DNA of 64,000 nucleotides, from positions 868,001-932,000 of the forward strand of contig NZ_OCMZ01000002.1 of NCBI RefSeq assembly GCF_900215485.1, in the 5' to 3' direction. The notes under the pieces were generated by a model. It was not told the DNA's origin. It was given only the letters and a program-made list of their open reading frames with translations, and did not search any database. Below, piece by piece: positions 30,495 to 39,490 of the stretch. The stretch comes from Nitrosovibrio sp. Nv4 (lineage in GTDB: Bacteria > Pseudomonadota > Gammaproteobacteria > Burkholderiales > Nitrosomonadaceae). Numbering within the stretch: the first letter of the stretch is position 1; each line of letters starts with the position of its first letter. The position numbers were made by a program, and so were the translations under genes.

Positions 30495-31461
30495 ATATTT
30501 GAATCGAGTATCCGTCCCGCCCTCGATTCCGGCCATGGATATAGCGGGAGACGTATTGGAAGGGCTTTCCCGCACGCCTAAAAGCCTGCCGCCGAAGTTG
30601 CTTTATGATGCACGAGGTTCGGCATTATTCGAACAGATTACGTGTTTACCAGAGTATTATCCGACACGGACGGAAGCCGCCATATTGATGACTCATGCCG
30701 ACGAAATATGCGCCCGGCTCGGCCGAAACGTTTCCGTCGGCGAACTCGGTGCCGGGACCGCGACCAAGACGCGCATTTTGTTGCGTTCGTTGCTGCGCCG
30801 GCAATTCAGTGTAAATTACTTTCCACTTGACGTCTCCGATGCTGCTCTGCAATTGGCGAAAGAGGAAGTCGAAAGAGAATTGCGGGCGGTGAATGTGCAT
30901 CCCCAGGTTGGGGATTTCGAAGACTTGACGTTCCTCGAACTACAGCCCCGACCACGTCTGGTTCTGTACATAGGTTCAAGTATTGGTAATCTGGAACACC
31001 ACGAAGCCATCGCTCTGCTCCAAAATGTTGCGCGGCACTTATCAAGCGGAGACCAGCTACTGCTTGGAGTGGATCTCGTGAAGGATATCGCTGTTATGCA
31101 TGCGGCGTATAATGACAGTGCCGGAATTACCGCTTCGTTCAACAGGAATCTTCTCGTTCGCATCAATCGGGAACTTGGAGGACACTTTGACCCTGACGCG
31201 TTTTGCCATGTATCTTTCTGGAACGAGGCGAAATCGCGGATTGAGCTGCACCTGGAAAGCCGGCGTCCCCAGTCAGTAAGAGTGGATGCGCTTGATACGA
31301 CACTGCGGTTCCATCAGGGTGAGCGTATTCATACGGAAAACAGCTACAAATATACGATTGGGCGCATGAAGGATCTGCTCCGGCGCAGCGGCTTCGAAGT
31401 GGAACATACCTGGACAGATTCCGATTGCTGGTTTGCGTTAAGCCTGGGCGTGATAATATAA
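30481..31461 (+). CDS. egtD: L-histidine N(alpha)-methyltransferase EgtD
   Basis: A 326-residue SAM enzyme that trimethylates histidine to hercynine, the substrate of EgtB. The SAM-binding motif VGELGAGTATKTRIL (about residue 83), the N-terminal SRTPKSLPPKLLYDARGS and the FLGSSIGN-type motif YIGSSIGNL are characteristic of the family (DUF2260/EgtD). It overlaps egtB by 14 bp, so the two enzymes are translated as a pair. Together they should make the ergothioneine sulfoxide; the final lyase step is not encoded here. Confidence 0.94.
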   Translation: MIRSEYLNRVSVPPSIPAMDIAGDVLEGLSRTPKSLPPKLLYDARGSALFEQITCLPEYYPTRTEAAILMTHADEICARLGRNVSVGELGAGTATKTRILLRSLLRRQFSVNYFPLDVSDAALQLAKEEVERELRAVNVHPQVGDFEDLTFLELQPRPRLVLYIGSSIGNLEHHEAIALLQNVARHLSSGDQLLLGVDLVKDIAVMHAAYNDSAGITASFNRNLLVRINRELGGHFDPDAFCHVSFWNEAKSRIELHLESRRPQSVRVDALDTTLRFHQGERIHTENSYKYTIGRMKDLLRRSGFEVEHTWTDSDCWFALSLGVII

Positions 31462-31665
31462 AACCCTGACATGTTTTACAGATTGTTTCCCCATCAGTGC
31501 TGCTGGTGCTCTCTCACGATAATCTGCAAGATCCAAACTCGAAAGGCCAATGAGTCAGTTTTGTCACAACATCCGGTATTATTATAGAAAGCGAGAACGA
31601 AACTATATTACGTTTCAAACTAAAGCTGCCTTGCCTTGAAAAATGAGTTGAAATGAGAGAAGCCG

Positions 31666-32415
31666 ATGTTTGAGTGGCTGGCTAGCCCGGAAGCGTGGAT
31701 AGCGTTAGTGACGTTAACCACGCTGGAGATTGTTCTAGGCATAGACAACATTATTTTTATCTCGATTCTTGTCGGTCGTCTCCCCGAAGCTCAGCGTAAT
31801 TTCGCCAGAAGGACGGGGCTCGGTCTGGCCATGCTTACCCGGCTCGGTTTACTGTTCTCCATTTCATGGGTGATGGGGTTAACCAAACCGTGGTTTTCGG
31901 TATTTGGCAACTCGGTTTCGGGACGCGATGTCGTGCTGATAGGAGGAGGCCTGTTTCTGCTGTATAAAGCGACACACGAAATACATAACAGTCTCGAAGG
32001 TGTGGAAGAAAGCGACAAGAAAGTTGTCGTCACAGGCATGGGAATGGTGCTGCTTCAGATCGCCATCCTGGATATTGTGTTCTCGCTGGATTCGGTCATT
32101 ACGGCTGTCGGTTTGGTCGAGCATGTGTCACTGATGGCCATTGCCATTGTTCTGGCGGTACTGGTTATGCTGATGGCCGCCAAGCCCATCGGCGATTTCG
32201 TAGAAGCCCACCCCACCATCAAGATTCTTGCGCTTTCCTTCCTGATATTGGTAGGAATGACACTGATAGTCGAGGGGTTCGATATACACGTCCCGAAAGG
32301 CTATATTTATTTTGCGATGGCATTTTCAGTCGGTGTGGAATTTCTCAATCTTCGGATGCGTAAAAAAAGCAGGGATACCGTCAAATTACACAGGCACATC
32401 AGTAACATCGACTGA
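31666..32415 (+). CDS. TerC family integral membrane protein
   Basis: A 249-residue protein with seven or eight transmembrane segments. The paired TerC motifs are intact: EIVLGIDNIIFISIL near residue 23 and LDIVFSLDSVITAVG near residue 135, whose acidic residues are in the membrane. TerC/Alx-type proteins are tied to manganese export or tellurite resistance in various bacteria; the actual ion here is not known. I looked for a yybP-ykoY (manganese) riboswitch in the 204 bp upstream and saw no convincing match. Stands alone between egtD and mnmC. Confidence 0.92.
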   Translation: MFEWLASPEAWIALVTLTTLEIVLGIDNIIFISILVGRLPEAQRNFARRTGLGLAMLTRLGLLFSISWVMGLTKPWFSVFGNSVSGRDVVLIGGGLFLLYKATHEIHNSLEGVEESDKKVVVTGMGMVLLQIAILDIVFSLDSVITAVGLVEHVSLMAIAIVLAVLVMLMAAKPIGDFVEAHPTIKILALSFLILVGMTLIVEGFDIHVPKGYIYFAMAFSVGVEFLNLRMRKKSRDTVKLHRHISNID

Positions 32416-32635
32416 TTGCCCAGCCTGCACCTTCCCAAGTCTTCATTTGTGCGCTTTCTTTTAACACATCAACGAACGGCTTCAGCAACCTCTATTACGT
32501 CGCAGCTCTGAACCGGTGCGGGAAATGATGAGCGCTTCAAACGTCCCCCTTCACGCTTAGTTTGAACATAATGGAATAATTTGGCCAAGTCACAAAAGCG
32601 ATCTGTAACAAAACCATATGTCAAACCTATCGTAG

Positions 32636-34468
32636 ATGCTTGACTGGCAGAACGGGCAACCCTTTTCCTCCCGTTTCGGCGATGTCTATTTCTCAAGCGA
32701 TTCCGGGTTGGCGGAAAAACGCCATGTTTTTCTTCAAGGCAACCGGCTGGCTGAGCGTTTTGCATCATTGCGGGCCGGAGACAATCTTGCCATCGGCGAA
32801 ACGGGCTTCGGCACGGGGTTGAGTTTTTTATGCACCTGGAAACTATTCGATGAGGTTGCCCGCTCATCCAAATGCAGCCTTGATTTTTTCAGTGTCGAAA
32901 AATATCCTCTTAATGAACGCGAACTGAGCGACACGCTGGCGCTTTGGCCGGAATTGCGGGGGTACGCCGATAATCTCATCGCACGTTGGCGGCGCCGCGT
33001 GCCCGGCTGGAATCGATGGAGCTTTGCCGAAGGACGGGTGCGCCTGACGCTGGTGATAAGCGATGTAACCGAAGCGCTCCCTGAAATCCCTGGCAGCATC
33101 GACGCATGGTTTTTCGATGGCTTTTCGCCGGCGCGCAATCCTGAAATGTGGACACAACAGGTCTTCCAGAGCGTTTTGCGCGCTTCGCGGCCCGGCGCCA
33201 CATTTGCGACCTACACCAGTGCCGCCGCAACAAGGCGGGGTTTGGCGCAAAGCGGCTTTGAGGTTAGTAAATCGCCCGGCTTCGGCCGCAAACGCGAGAT
33301 GCTGCAAGGCTATCTTCCCGGCTTGCCCCCGATGCGAACCACTCCGACAACAGCCATTGTTATCGGCGGAGGTGTAGCCGGCTGCGCCGCGGCCTCGGCA
33401 CTGGCAGCGCGCGGTGTTTCCGTTAAACTGATCGAGCGCGCGCCGGCATTGGCTACAGGGGCTTCGGGCAATCCAAGGGGCATACTGCACACTCGCCTGA
33501 GCGCAGGCATGAACTCGCTGCAACGCTTCGTGCTGGCATCCTACGGGCACGCGCTTGCCGTGCTTGATGAAAAATTGCCGGTAGACGGCGTCATTCGTGC
33601 GGAATGCGGCGAGTTGCAGCTGGCATTTTGCGAAGAAGAGGCAAGACGTATCAACAAGCTGGCCGTGCTTTCCTGGCCGCCTCATGTCTTGCAACGAGTT
33701 GATGCAGCTAAAGCTTCCAGTCTGGCTGGTATCGCGCTGGCGCACGGGGGTTTGTGGTTTCCTGCTGGGGGATGGATCGTCCCATCACGGCTGTGCGCGG
33801 CATTGGCAAGCAGTCCGGCCATCGTCCGACATACTGGGCACCTTGTGGAATCGTTGAAAGCAGTGGAGGGCGGATGGCGCGTGGAAGGAAAAGGCCAGCG
33901 TGACCAGGCATGGTGGTCTTATGAGGCTCAGGTAGCGGTGGTCTGCACTGCATACCAGTTGAAATCATTTGCGCCTTGGGCAAACCTGCCGCTGACGCCG
34001 GTGCGCGGACAGATCACCGTATTACCGGCCACACCTTACAGCGAAAGTCTGCGAACAATCGTGTGTGCCGGCGGCTATCTGGTTCCCCCCATTTCCGGCC
34101 TGCATATGGTGGGAGCAACGCACAGCTTCAACGATGAGTCGGTTGACTTGCGCGCATCCGATCATGTCGAAAACTTGTCCAGACTCGCGGAAATATCTCC
34201 GGCACTAGCCAAGGCAATGAATATTGATTCGTTGGATGTGGGACAACTATCTGGTCGTGCATCGGTGAGAGCCTCCGTTCCAGGCGCAATACCACTCGTA
34301 GGCGAGCTATTGCCCGGGCTTTATACCAGTCTCGGTCATGGCACTCGAGGCATCATTACCGCCGGACTTTCCGGGGAATTGATCGCAGCGGACTCATGCA
34401 GACAATTGTCGCCCTTGCCATTGGCTGTGGCAAATGCATTGAGGCCCGCTGGACGAGCTGTCAGGTAA
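32636..34468 (+). CDS. mnmC: tRNA 5-methylaminomethyl-2-thiouridine biosynthesis bifunctional protein
   Basis: A 610-residue two-domain tRNA-modifying enzyme. The N-terminal part (about 1-230) is a SAM methyltransferase (GETGFGTGLSFL, AWFFDGFSPARNPEMW); the C-terminal part is a DAO-type FAD oxidoreductase (AIVIGGGVAGCAAASALAARG from about residue 237). It removes carboxymethyl from cmnm5s2U and methylates the resulting nm5s2U at wobble position 34. The ATG at 32636 follows directly after an in-frame TAG. The usual family N-terminus has about ten more residues before LDWQ; upstream DNA encodes a matching piece (VKPIVDA) in another frame, so a small deletion may have clipped the start. See the findings. 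Confidence 0.93.
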   Translation: MLDWQNGQPFSSRFGDVYFSSDSGLAEKRHVFLQGNRLAERFASLRAGDNLAIGETGFGTGLSFLCTWKLFDEVARSSKCSLDFFSVEKYPLNERELSDTLALWPELRGYADNLIARWRRRVPGWNRWSFAEGRVRLTLVISDVTEALPEIPGSIDAWFFDGFSPARNPEMWTQQVFQSVLRASRPGATFATYTSAAATRRGLAQSGFEVSKSPGFGRKREMLQGYLPGLPPMRTTPTTAIVIGGGVAGCAAASALAARGVSVKLIERAPALATGASGNPRGILHTRLSAGMNSLQRFVLASYGHALAVLDEKLPVDGVIRAECGELQLAFCEEEARRINKLAVLSWPPHVLQRVDAAKASSLAGIALAHGGLWFPAGGWIVPSRLCAALASSPAIVRHTGHLVESLKAVEGGWRVEGKGQRDQAWWSYEAQVAVVCTAYQLKSFAPWANLPLTPVRGQITVLPATPYSESLRTIVCAGGYLVPPISGLHMVGATHSFNDESVDLRASDHVENLSRLAEISPALAKAMNIDSLDVGQLSGRASVRASVPGAIPLVGELLPGLYTSLGHGTRGIITAGLSGELIAADSCRQLSPLPLAVANALRPAGRAVR

Positions 34469-34757
34469 TGACAATGTACGCGGCTGACTATAAACAGCAC
34501 ATGCGTTGTGGGCTGTTAGGTTCTTTCCAGATATACCTCGGGTGGCGCGATAGAGGTAGGGTGTACTTAAGTCCAATGGGCAACAAGCTTAAAAAGCCAT
34601 AAAATACGCAGCACATCTCGCTGGATAATTTGCGCTATATGGCATTCGGACGGCCGTCACTCTTCCCTATCAGGACGCCGATCCCGTCATTCCACTCCAT
34701 GGCGAGAGAGAGATTTTTGAACCATTTATCAGGTGCGTTGTCTAAAGGAATTTTCGT

Positions 34758-35144
34758 ATGAATGCCAAACCCAAGCGCCAAGCCCCGCAAGTTGACAATT
34801 TCAGTTCTGAAACAACGCAACCGCTTAAACCGATCAGTTCCTGGACGAGCGCTGCAATCGGCATTACCGCATATATATTCGAAGAGTCGGAAGCCGCCAT
34901 ACGCGAGTCAGGCCTGGTGCCCGAGTGGGTGAGCTATCCCGCCGATGGCCCGGGCAATGGTATTGCGGTACCCGCACACCATGCTTTTCCAAGCTATATG
35001 AAGCTCGTGAGATTGAAAAGCGGACGTTTACGTCTTGTAATCGATGTCCGTGCTGTGCTGCCAGGAGATACTCAATTCCAGCGCTTTCTAGGGAGCCTTA
35101 CAGCGGACGCGAGCCTTTCTCTGGTTGGAAGAGAGTCTGCATGA
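34758..35144 (+). CDS. Hypothetical protein
   Basis: A 128-residue soluble protein that I do not recognise. It starts at an ATG with an AAAGGAA ribosome site about 8 bases upstream, which is the main support for it. No signal peptide or transmembrane helix is visible; a conserved-looking centre PEWVSYPADGPGNGIAVPAHHAF suggests a compact domain. Isolated after mnmC by 289 bp and followed by gene-free DNA. No function is proposed. Confidence 0.6.
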   Translation: MNAKPKRQAPQVDNFSSETTQPLKPISSWTSAAIGITAYIFEESEAAIRESGLVPEWVSYPADGPGNGIAVPAHHAFPSYMKLVRLKSGRLRLVIDVRAVLPGDTQFQRFLGSLTADASLSLVGRESA

Positions 35145-35593
35145 CCGAGCAAACGGCTCTCATCCGCACAAATCCTGCCATAGCCTCGGAATCTAAATTG
35201 ACGGGATTTGTTGCGTCGCGTGAAGTAACTTCTCGACGAACTCCAGCCTACTCCATTCCGCGGATGACGAGTACGATAGCTTTCTCAAAAAAACCTACCG
35301 CTTAATTCAAAATGATATCAACTGCGGAACATTCCGCTCCCGTTCAGAATGGCAGTAGGGGCAATGGGTGGAGCGAGTCGTAACGCGCGACTGACCGTTA
35401 TCCTATCCTGAACGAAAGTCAATTCAAGAAGGATAAAAGGGTCGTGATCGGGCAGTCACACCATGTGTACCTGCCTTGCCTAGTGCTTCGCAGCGGCGGA
35501 CCCGCGATATACCCGCCCTCCCAAGCAGGCACACTGAGGTAACCTTCCACCTATATCCGGCCGACACCTGCATCTGTCCAACATTTTAATTGC
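35145..35593. other. Gene-free stretch before the small zinc-ribbon gene
   Basis: About 450 bp without a supported gene, promoter or repeat that I can recognise; translations in all frames are broken or lack starts. Confidence 0.4.
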
Positions 35594-35809
35594 TCAGTCT
35601 TTCGACCTCATCCTGATGTTTGCCTGAGCTTCTGCTTTATTGAGGGCGGAAATGCTGCGCCCAAATGCATCTCTCGTTTTCCTGTCAGCCTGAGCGCTCT
35701 TTATGCTGCGCTCGCACCGCCAGCGCTTGCCCGTCTTTGTGACAACCAGACGCATTTCATCGCGTGAATGTTGAACGTGACAATGGTAGCAATAGATATT
35801 GGTAGGCAT
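35594..35809 (-). CDS. Small zinc-ribbon-like hypothetical protein
   Basis: A 71-residue basic protein beginning MPTNIYCYHCHVQH, with a CxxC pair near the start and a third Cys in WRCERS, resembling a short treble-clef or ribbon that may bind zinc. The remaining part is helical and charged. The ATG at 35809 has an AAGGAAA ribosome site and gives the CxxC at a natural position; the longer frame to 35839 adds only ten basic residues. Located just after the tRNA-Arg gene terminator on the same strand. Function unknown. Confidence 0.55.
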   Translation of the reverse strand: MPTNIYCYHCHVQHSRDEMRLVVTKTGKRWRCERSIKSAQADRKTRDAFGRSISALNKAEAQANIRMRSKD

Positions 35810-35862
35810 GATAGTTTTCCTTGTACGCATTCCCAGCATTTGACGATAAGCGGCTGGAGTCT

Positions 35863-35901
35863 GAAAAAAATAAGGGGCTAGACTTATTGCCTAACCCCTT
35901 T
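35863..35901 (-). terminator. Terminator after tRNA-Arg
   Basis: Stem AAGGGGCTAG / CTAACCCCTT (one G:T pairing) at 35872-35881 and 35891-35900, 9-base loop, then a T run on the minus strand; the plus-strand side also ends in T7. It follows the tRNA-Arg gene at once and looks bidirectional. Confidence 0.85.
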
Positions 35902-35907
35902 TTTTAA

Positions 35908-35984
35908 TGGCGCGCCCGGCAGGATTCGAACCCACGACCCCTTGGTTCGTAGCCAAGTACTCTATCCAACTGAGCTACGGGCGC
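35908..35984 (-). tRNA. tRNA-Arg (anticodon ACG)
   Basis: 77-nt gene including encoded CCA. Acceptor stem GCGCCCG pairs with CGGGCGC followed by discriminator G and CCA. The D arm (GCTCAGTTGGATAGAGT), the anticodon stem-loop with loop CTACGAA (anticodon ACG, read as ICG) and the T loop GTTCGAATC are all intact. A terminator lies 7 bp downstream. Confidence 0.97.
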
Positions 35985-36186
35985 CTAAAAGCTGGTCAAG
36001 TTTCGGCTGATCAAGTTTTGCTCAGAATATTAAAAATTGCCCATCCATCATTATATCAGACCGATGGGCTCAAGGGTCAAAGCAATTTCGAGCTCCAACC
36101 GCTGCTATTGTCTCTCGAAACTAAAAAATACTCATGTGGAAACGCGGGCTCGGGAAGCTCACAGGATATCCAGAATTTCATACGGC

Positions 36187-37191
36187 TTAAAAATCGGGAA
36201 TGAGCACGGCCGCGCCCGTCAGTTTCCCTTCACGCAGCCTCATTAAAGCTGTATTTGCTTCACTGAGCGGCAGTGATTCCGTAGTCACCCTGATGGGTAT
36301 TTTCGGGGCCAATGTCAGAAATTCTTCGGCATCCTGGCGGGTAAGATTGGCAACGGATACCAGGCGTTTTTCGCGCCAGAGAATGTCATAGGGAAAAGCA
36401 GGAATATCACTCATGTGAATGCCCCCACAGACGACGATTCCGCCAGGGCGAATTGACCGTAGCGCGGCAGGAACGAGATCGCCCACGGGGGCGAAAATAA
36501 TGGCGGCGTCCAGTTCTTCCGGTGGCATCATATCTGAATTGCCTACCCAGGCAGCGCCCATCCTGACGGCAAAATCCTGTGCCGCAGTATCTCCAGGCCG
36601 CGTGAAGGCAAATAATTTCCGCTCCTGATAACGCAGGATCTGCGCAACGATATGAGCCGCGGCGCCAAAGCCGTAAATTCCAATTCGCTCAGCATCGCCG
36701 GCTATCTTAAGTGCGCGGTAACCGATCAATCCGGCACACATCAGGGGAGCCGCTTCCATGTCGCCATAAGTATCAGGAATACGGAAACAATAGCGGGCGT
36801 CGGCTACGGTATATTCAGCGTAGCCTCCATCAATCTGATAACCGGTAAATCTGGCGTTTGCACACAGATTTTCGTGTCCGCTACGGCAGTAGCGGCACTC
36901 ACCGCAGGTCCAGCCCAACCAGGGAATACCGATCCGTTCACCCACAGAAAAATGGCGTGCGTTTGTTCCACGTGCCGCCACTCGCCCTATAATTTCATGT
37001 CCTGGAACAATCGGCAGTTTTGGATAGGGCAACTCGCCATCCACCACATGCAGGTCAGTACGGCAAACAGCGCATGCTGCAACCTTGACCAGCAGTTCAT
37101 CAGGACCGGGTCGTGGACGGGACAGCGAGCGTTTTTGAAGCATTTGTCCAGGCACGTTCAGTACCATCGCGTACATGGCATCGTTTGGCAT
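36187..37191 (-). CDS. Zinc-dependent alcohol dehydrogenase
   Basis: A 334-residue medium-chain dehydrogenase. The catalytic zinc ligands are in CAVCRTDLHV (Cys) and PGHEIIG (His), the structural zinc Cys cluster is CGECRYCRSGHENLC, and the Rossmann loop is GIYGFGAAAHIV. The ATG at 37191 was chosen over a TTG five codons upstream. It closes the GH2-galT-galK-adh run (31 bp after galK), so it may oxidise a sugar alcohol or aldehyde in that pathway; the substrate is not shown. An AdhA/AdhP-like name would also fit. Confidence 0.88.
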   Translation of the reverse strand: MPNDAMYAMVLNVPGQMLQKRSLSRPRPGPDELLVKVAACAVCRTDLHVVDGELPYPKLPIVPGHEIIGRVAARGTNARHFSVGERIGIPWLGWTCGECRYCRSGHENLCANARFTGYQIDGGYAEYTVADARYCFRIPDTYGDMEAAPLMCAGLIGYRALKIAGDAERIGIYGFGAAAHIVAQILRYQERKLFAFTRPGDTAAQDFAVRMGAAWVGNSDMMPPEELDAAIIFAPVGDLVPAALRSIRPGGIVVCGGIHMSDIPAFPYDILWREKRLVSVANLTRQDAEEFLTLAPKIPIRVTTESLPLSEANTALMRLREGKLTGAAVLIPDF

Positions 37192-37221
37192 AGACTCTCG
37201 ATACAAAATCAGTAATTACGA

Positions 37222-38313
37222 TTATTGCCGAACTGACCGGTCAGGGATGCTTGACGGCACAAGCATACGACCGCTGAAACCCGCTCTGGAATAATCGCGT
37301 AATACCGCTTCGCAAATTTCCGGCAATGCTTGCGGTTCACACAAGGCTACGCATGCGCCCCCAAATCCGGCCCCGGTCAAGCGTGCTCCATATACGTGAG
37401 GATGTGCCTGCAACAGTGCCACCAACCGATCAAGTTCGGGTACCGAGACCTCATAGTCGTCACGAAGGCTGGCATGTGATGCGTTCATCAGGGCGCCAAA
37501 TTCTTCTGCGCCGCTGCAGGCGGCCGCCAGAAGCACCCGTTCATTTTCGCTCACGATATGGCGTACCCGGCGGCACAATGGGTCAGGTAGAGTATCCGCA
37601 ACCGAGATATCGTTAACATCACGCAGCGAGATCACGCCTAGCCGCCGCGCCGCCTCTTCACATTCGGCCCGGCGTTGATTATAGCCACTGCCCGCCAAGG
37701 TGCGGGCTAACCCCGAATCGAGTACCAGTACCGCCGATCCAGGCGGCAATGGGATGAGCCGACGCTCCAGCGTGCGAGTGTCGAGAAGCAGGGCGCTTTG
37801 CGTTCCGGCAAGGCTTGAAGCCATCTGATCCATGATGCCGCAGCGGACACCCGCGTGTTTGATTTCCGCGCGTTGCGCAAGCTGCGCTATAAGTACGTCA
37901 TCCACGGGCTTACCGGTCAAAGTACGCACAGCCCGAAGTGTGGCAACCTCGAGCGCCGCGCTGGAAGACAAACCCACTCCCATAGGTACATCTGATTGAA
38001 TATATATATCCGAGGCCGGAGTTTTGATTCCTGCAGCATGCGCTTCCACGAGACAGCCATAAACATACGTGGCGAAATGTTCCGTGGGGGGTGAATCAAG
38101 CGTGAAGCGGACTGTACGGTCGAGCATCTCGGAACGCAGCACATACCTACCTTCATTATTGCGGCGCATGCTGACACTCGTCTGCTGGTCGATAGCGATT
38201 GGCAACACATAGCCGTCATTATAGTCCGTGTGTTCGCCCAGCAGATTGACCCGCCCGGGGGCTCGCGCCACCACTTCCGGCAACCCGCCAAACACCGCCT
38301 CGAAACTGCTCAT
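37222..38313 (-). CDS. galK: Galactokinase
   Basis: A 363-residue GHMP kinase phosphorylating galactose at C1. It has the galactokinase signature [19 protein letters not shown] at the N-terminus, the ATP-binding motif [15 protein letters not shown] (about residue 112) and the GHMP C-terminal motif [13 protein letters not shown]. It follows galT by 91 bp on the same strand. With galT and the GH2 glycosidase it suggests Leloir use of galactose released from a galactoside. Confidence 0.96.
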   Translation of the reverse strand: MSSFEAVFGGLPEVVARAPGRVNLLGEHTDYNDGYVLPIAIDQQTSVSMRRNNEGRYVLRSEMLDRTVRFTLDSPPTEHFATYVYGCLVEAHAAGIKTPASDIYIQSDVPMGVGLSSSAALEVATLRAVRTLTGKPVDDVLIAQLAQRAEIKHAGVRCGIMDQMASSLAGTQSALLLDTRTLERRLIPLPPGSAVLVLDSGLARTLAGSGYNQRRAECEEAARRLGVISLRDVNDISVADTLPDPLCRRVRHIVSENERVLLAAACSGAEEFGALMNASHASLRDDYEVSVPELDRLVALLQAHPHVYGARLTGAGFGGACVALCEPQALPEICEAVLRDYSRAGFSGRMLVPSSIPDRSVRQ

Positions 38314-38404
38314 CCGGCCTCCAGACGAGTAAGGTGGCGCCGCCCGTATCCTCGCATTTCAGCACCGGGCTGGCGGTTGGTGCTGGCGCGATCGGGAACG
38401 GAAT

Positions 38405-39490
38405 TCATTCGAGAGCGACCTCCACTTGCTGAAGCTCGAGAGCCTTCTCTTCCGGCAGCGCATCCATCGCGAAAAACCCCGCTGCTATTTCGGTTCCGGC
38501 AAGATATTTGAGGCGGTCGCGGGTGCGATAGGGCGGATAGAACTCCGCATGAAGATGCGACTCAGGGTGAACCTGACCATCAGCAGGCGCTTGGTACCAA
38601 GCCATCAAATACGGAAAAGGCCTCTGCCATAGTCCATCGTATTTCAGTAATACCGTCTTTAACGCCCGTGCCAGGTCGGCGCGCTGATCGGAGGTGAGTC
38701 GAATAAAACTTTCGACTGGCTCGATGGGGGCGACCCACACTTCATACGGGTAGCGCGCGCATGCAGGAACGAAAGCTACGGCATGGGAACCTTCGTAAAG
38801 CATGCGCAAACCAGCACGGCGCTCCGCCACAATGAGATCCTGCAGGACCCCGCGCCCTTTTTCTCCGTAATAACGTTGTGCTTCCTGCTGCATGCGTGCT
38901 GGCACCGGCGGCACCAGGGGGTAGGCATAGATCTGGCCGTGGGGATGGTGCAAGGTCACGCCAACCTCCGCTCCGCGGTTCTCGAACGGCAACACGTAGG
39001 CGATATCCTGCCGCTGTGCCATCCTGTCGGTACGATCTCCCCATACTTGTAGCAACAATTCGATGTGAGCAAGCGGTAGCGCCCCGAGGGACGCCGCCGA
39101 ATCCTTCGTAAACACAACCACTTCACAGTGCCCCGCCGCGTGTTTGCTCGGCACGATCAAAGCGGGCGGCGCTGCACTGACCCCGCCGAGTGATGGAAAA
39201 CGATTATCGAACACCGCCACATCCCAATTTCCAGCCGGTACTTCCGTCGGGTGAACCGGATCCGTGGTCACCCCCAATGGATTGTACTCGGGGGGAGGCA
39301 AGAAGGTACGCCCTTGACGATAGGCAGCATACGTCACCCATTCACCGCGAAGGGGATGCCACCGCAAATGTGGACTTGCGTTCAGCGGCGCATCGAATGG
39401 GCTCGGCGCGGTGATTTCCGGGTCTATCTGCTGACGCGCGTAGAGGGTCAGCCGTCGACCATCCGGCTTGATGAGATCGAGCGAATACAC
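38405..39490 (-). CDS. galT: Galactose-1-phosphate uridylyltransferase
   Basis: A 361-residue HIT-superfamily enzyme exchanging UMP between UDP-glucose and galactose 1-phosphate. The active-site motif is HPHGQ in TLHHPHGQIYAY, and the C-terminal SHLHAEFYPPYR is present. The zinc Cys pair of the E. coli enzyme (CxxC near residue 52) is missing: the matching place (about residues 69-73) reads YNPLG. The start is a GTG placed immediately after the TAG of the GH2 gene, so translation is coupled. Downstream is galK. The GTG start and direct abutment make start assignment fairly firm. Confidence 0.93.
   Translation of the reverse strand: MYSLDLIKPDGRRLTLYARQQIDPEITAPSPFDAPLNASPHLRWHPLRGEWVTYAAYRQGRTFLPPPEYNPLGVTTDPVHPTEVPAGNWDVAVFDNRFPSLGGVSAAPPALIVPSKHAAGHCEVVVFTKDSAASLGALPLAHIELLLQVWGDRTDRMAQRQDIAYVLPFENRGAEVGVTLHHPHGQIYAYPLVPPVPARMQQEAQRYYGEKGRGVLQDLIVAERRAGLRMLYEGSHAVAFVPACARYPYEVWVAPIEPVESFIRLTSDQRADLARALKTVLLKYDGLWQRPFPYLMAWYQAPADGQVHPESHLHAEFYPPYRTRDRLKYLAGTEIAAGFFAMDALPEEKALELQQVEVALE

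Noticed and set aside
31462-31665. Possible manganese riboswitch before the TerC gene
   Set aside because: No convincing yybP-ykoY core seen by eye; a covariance search would be needed.
34490-34518. Imperfect hairpin after mnmC (AACAGC / GCTGTT)
   Set aside because: Not followed by a T run, so not called as a terminator.
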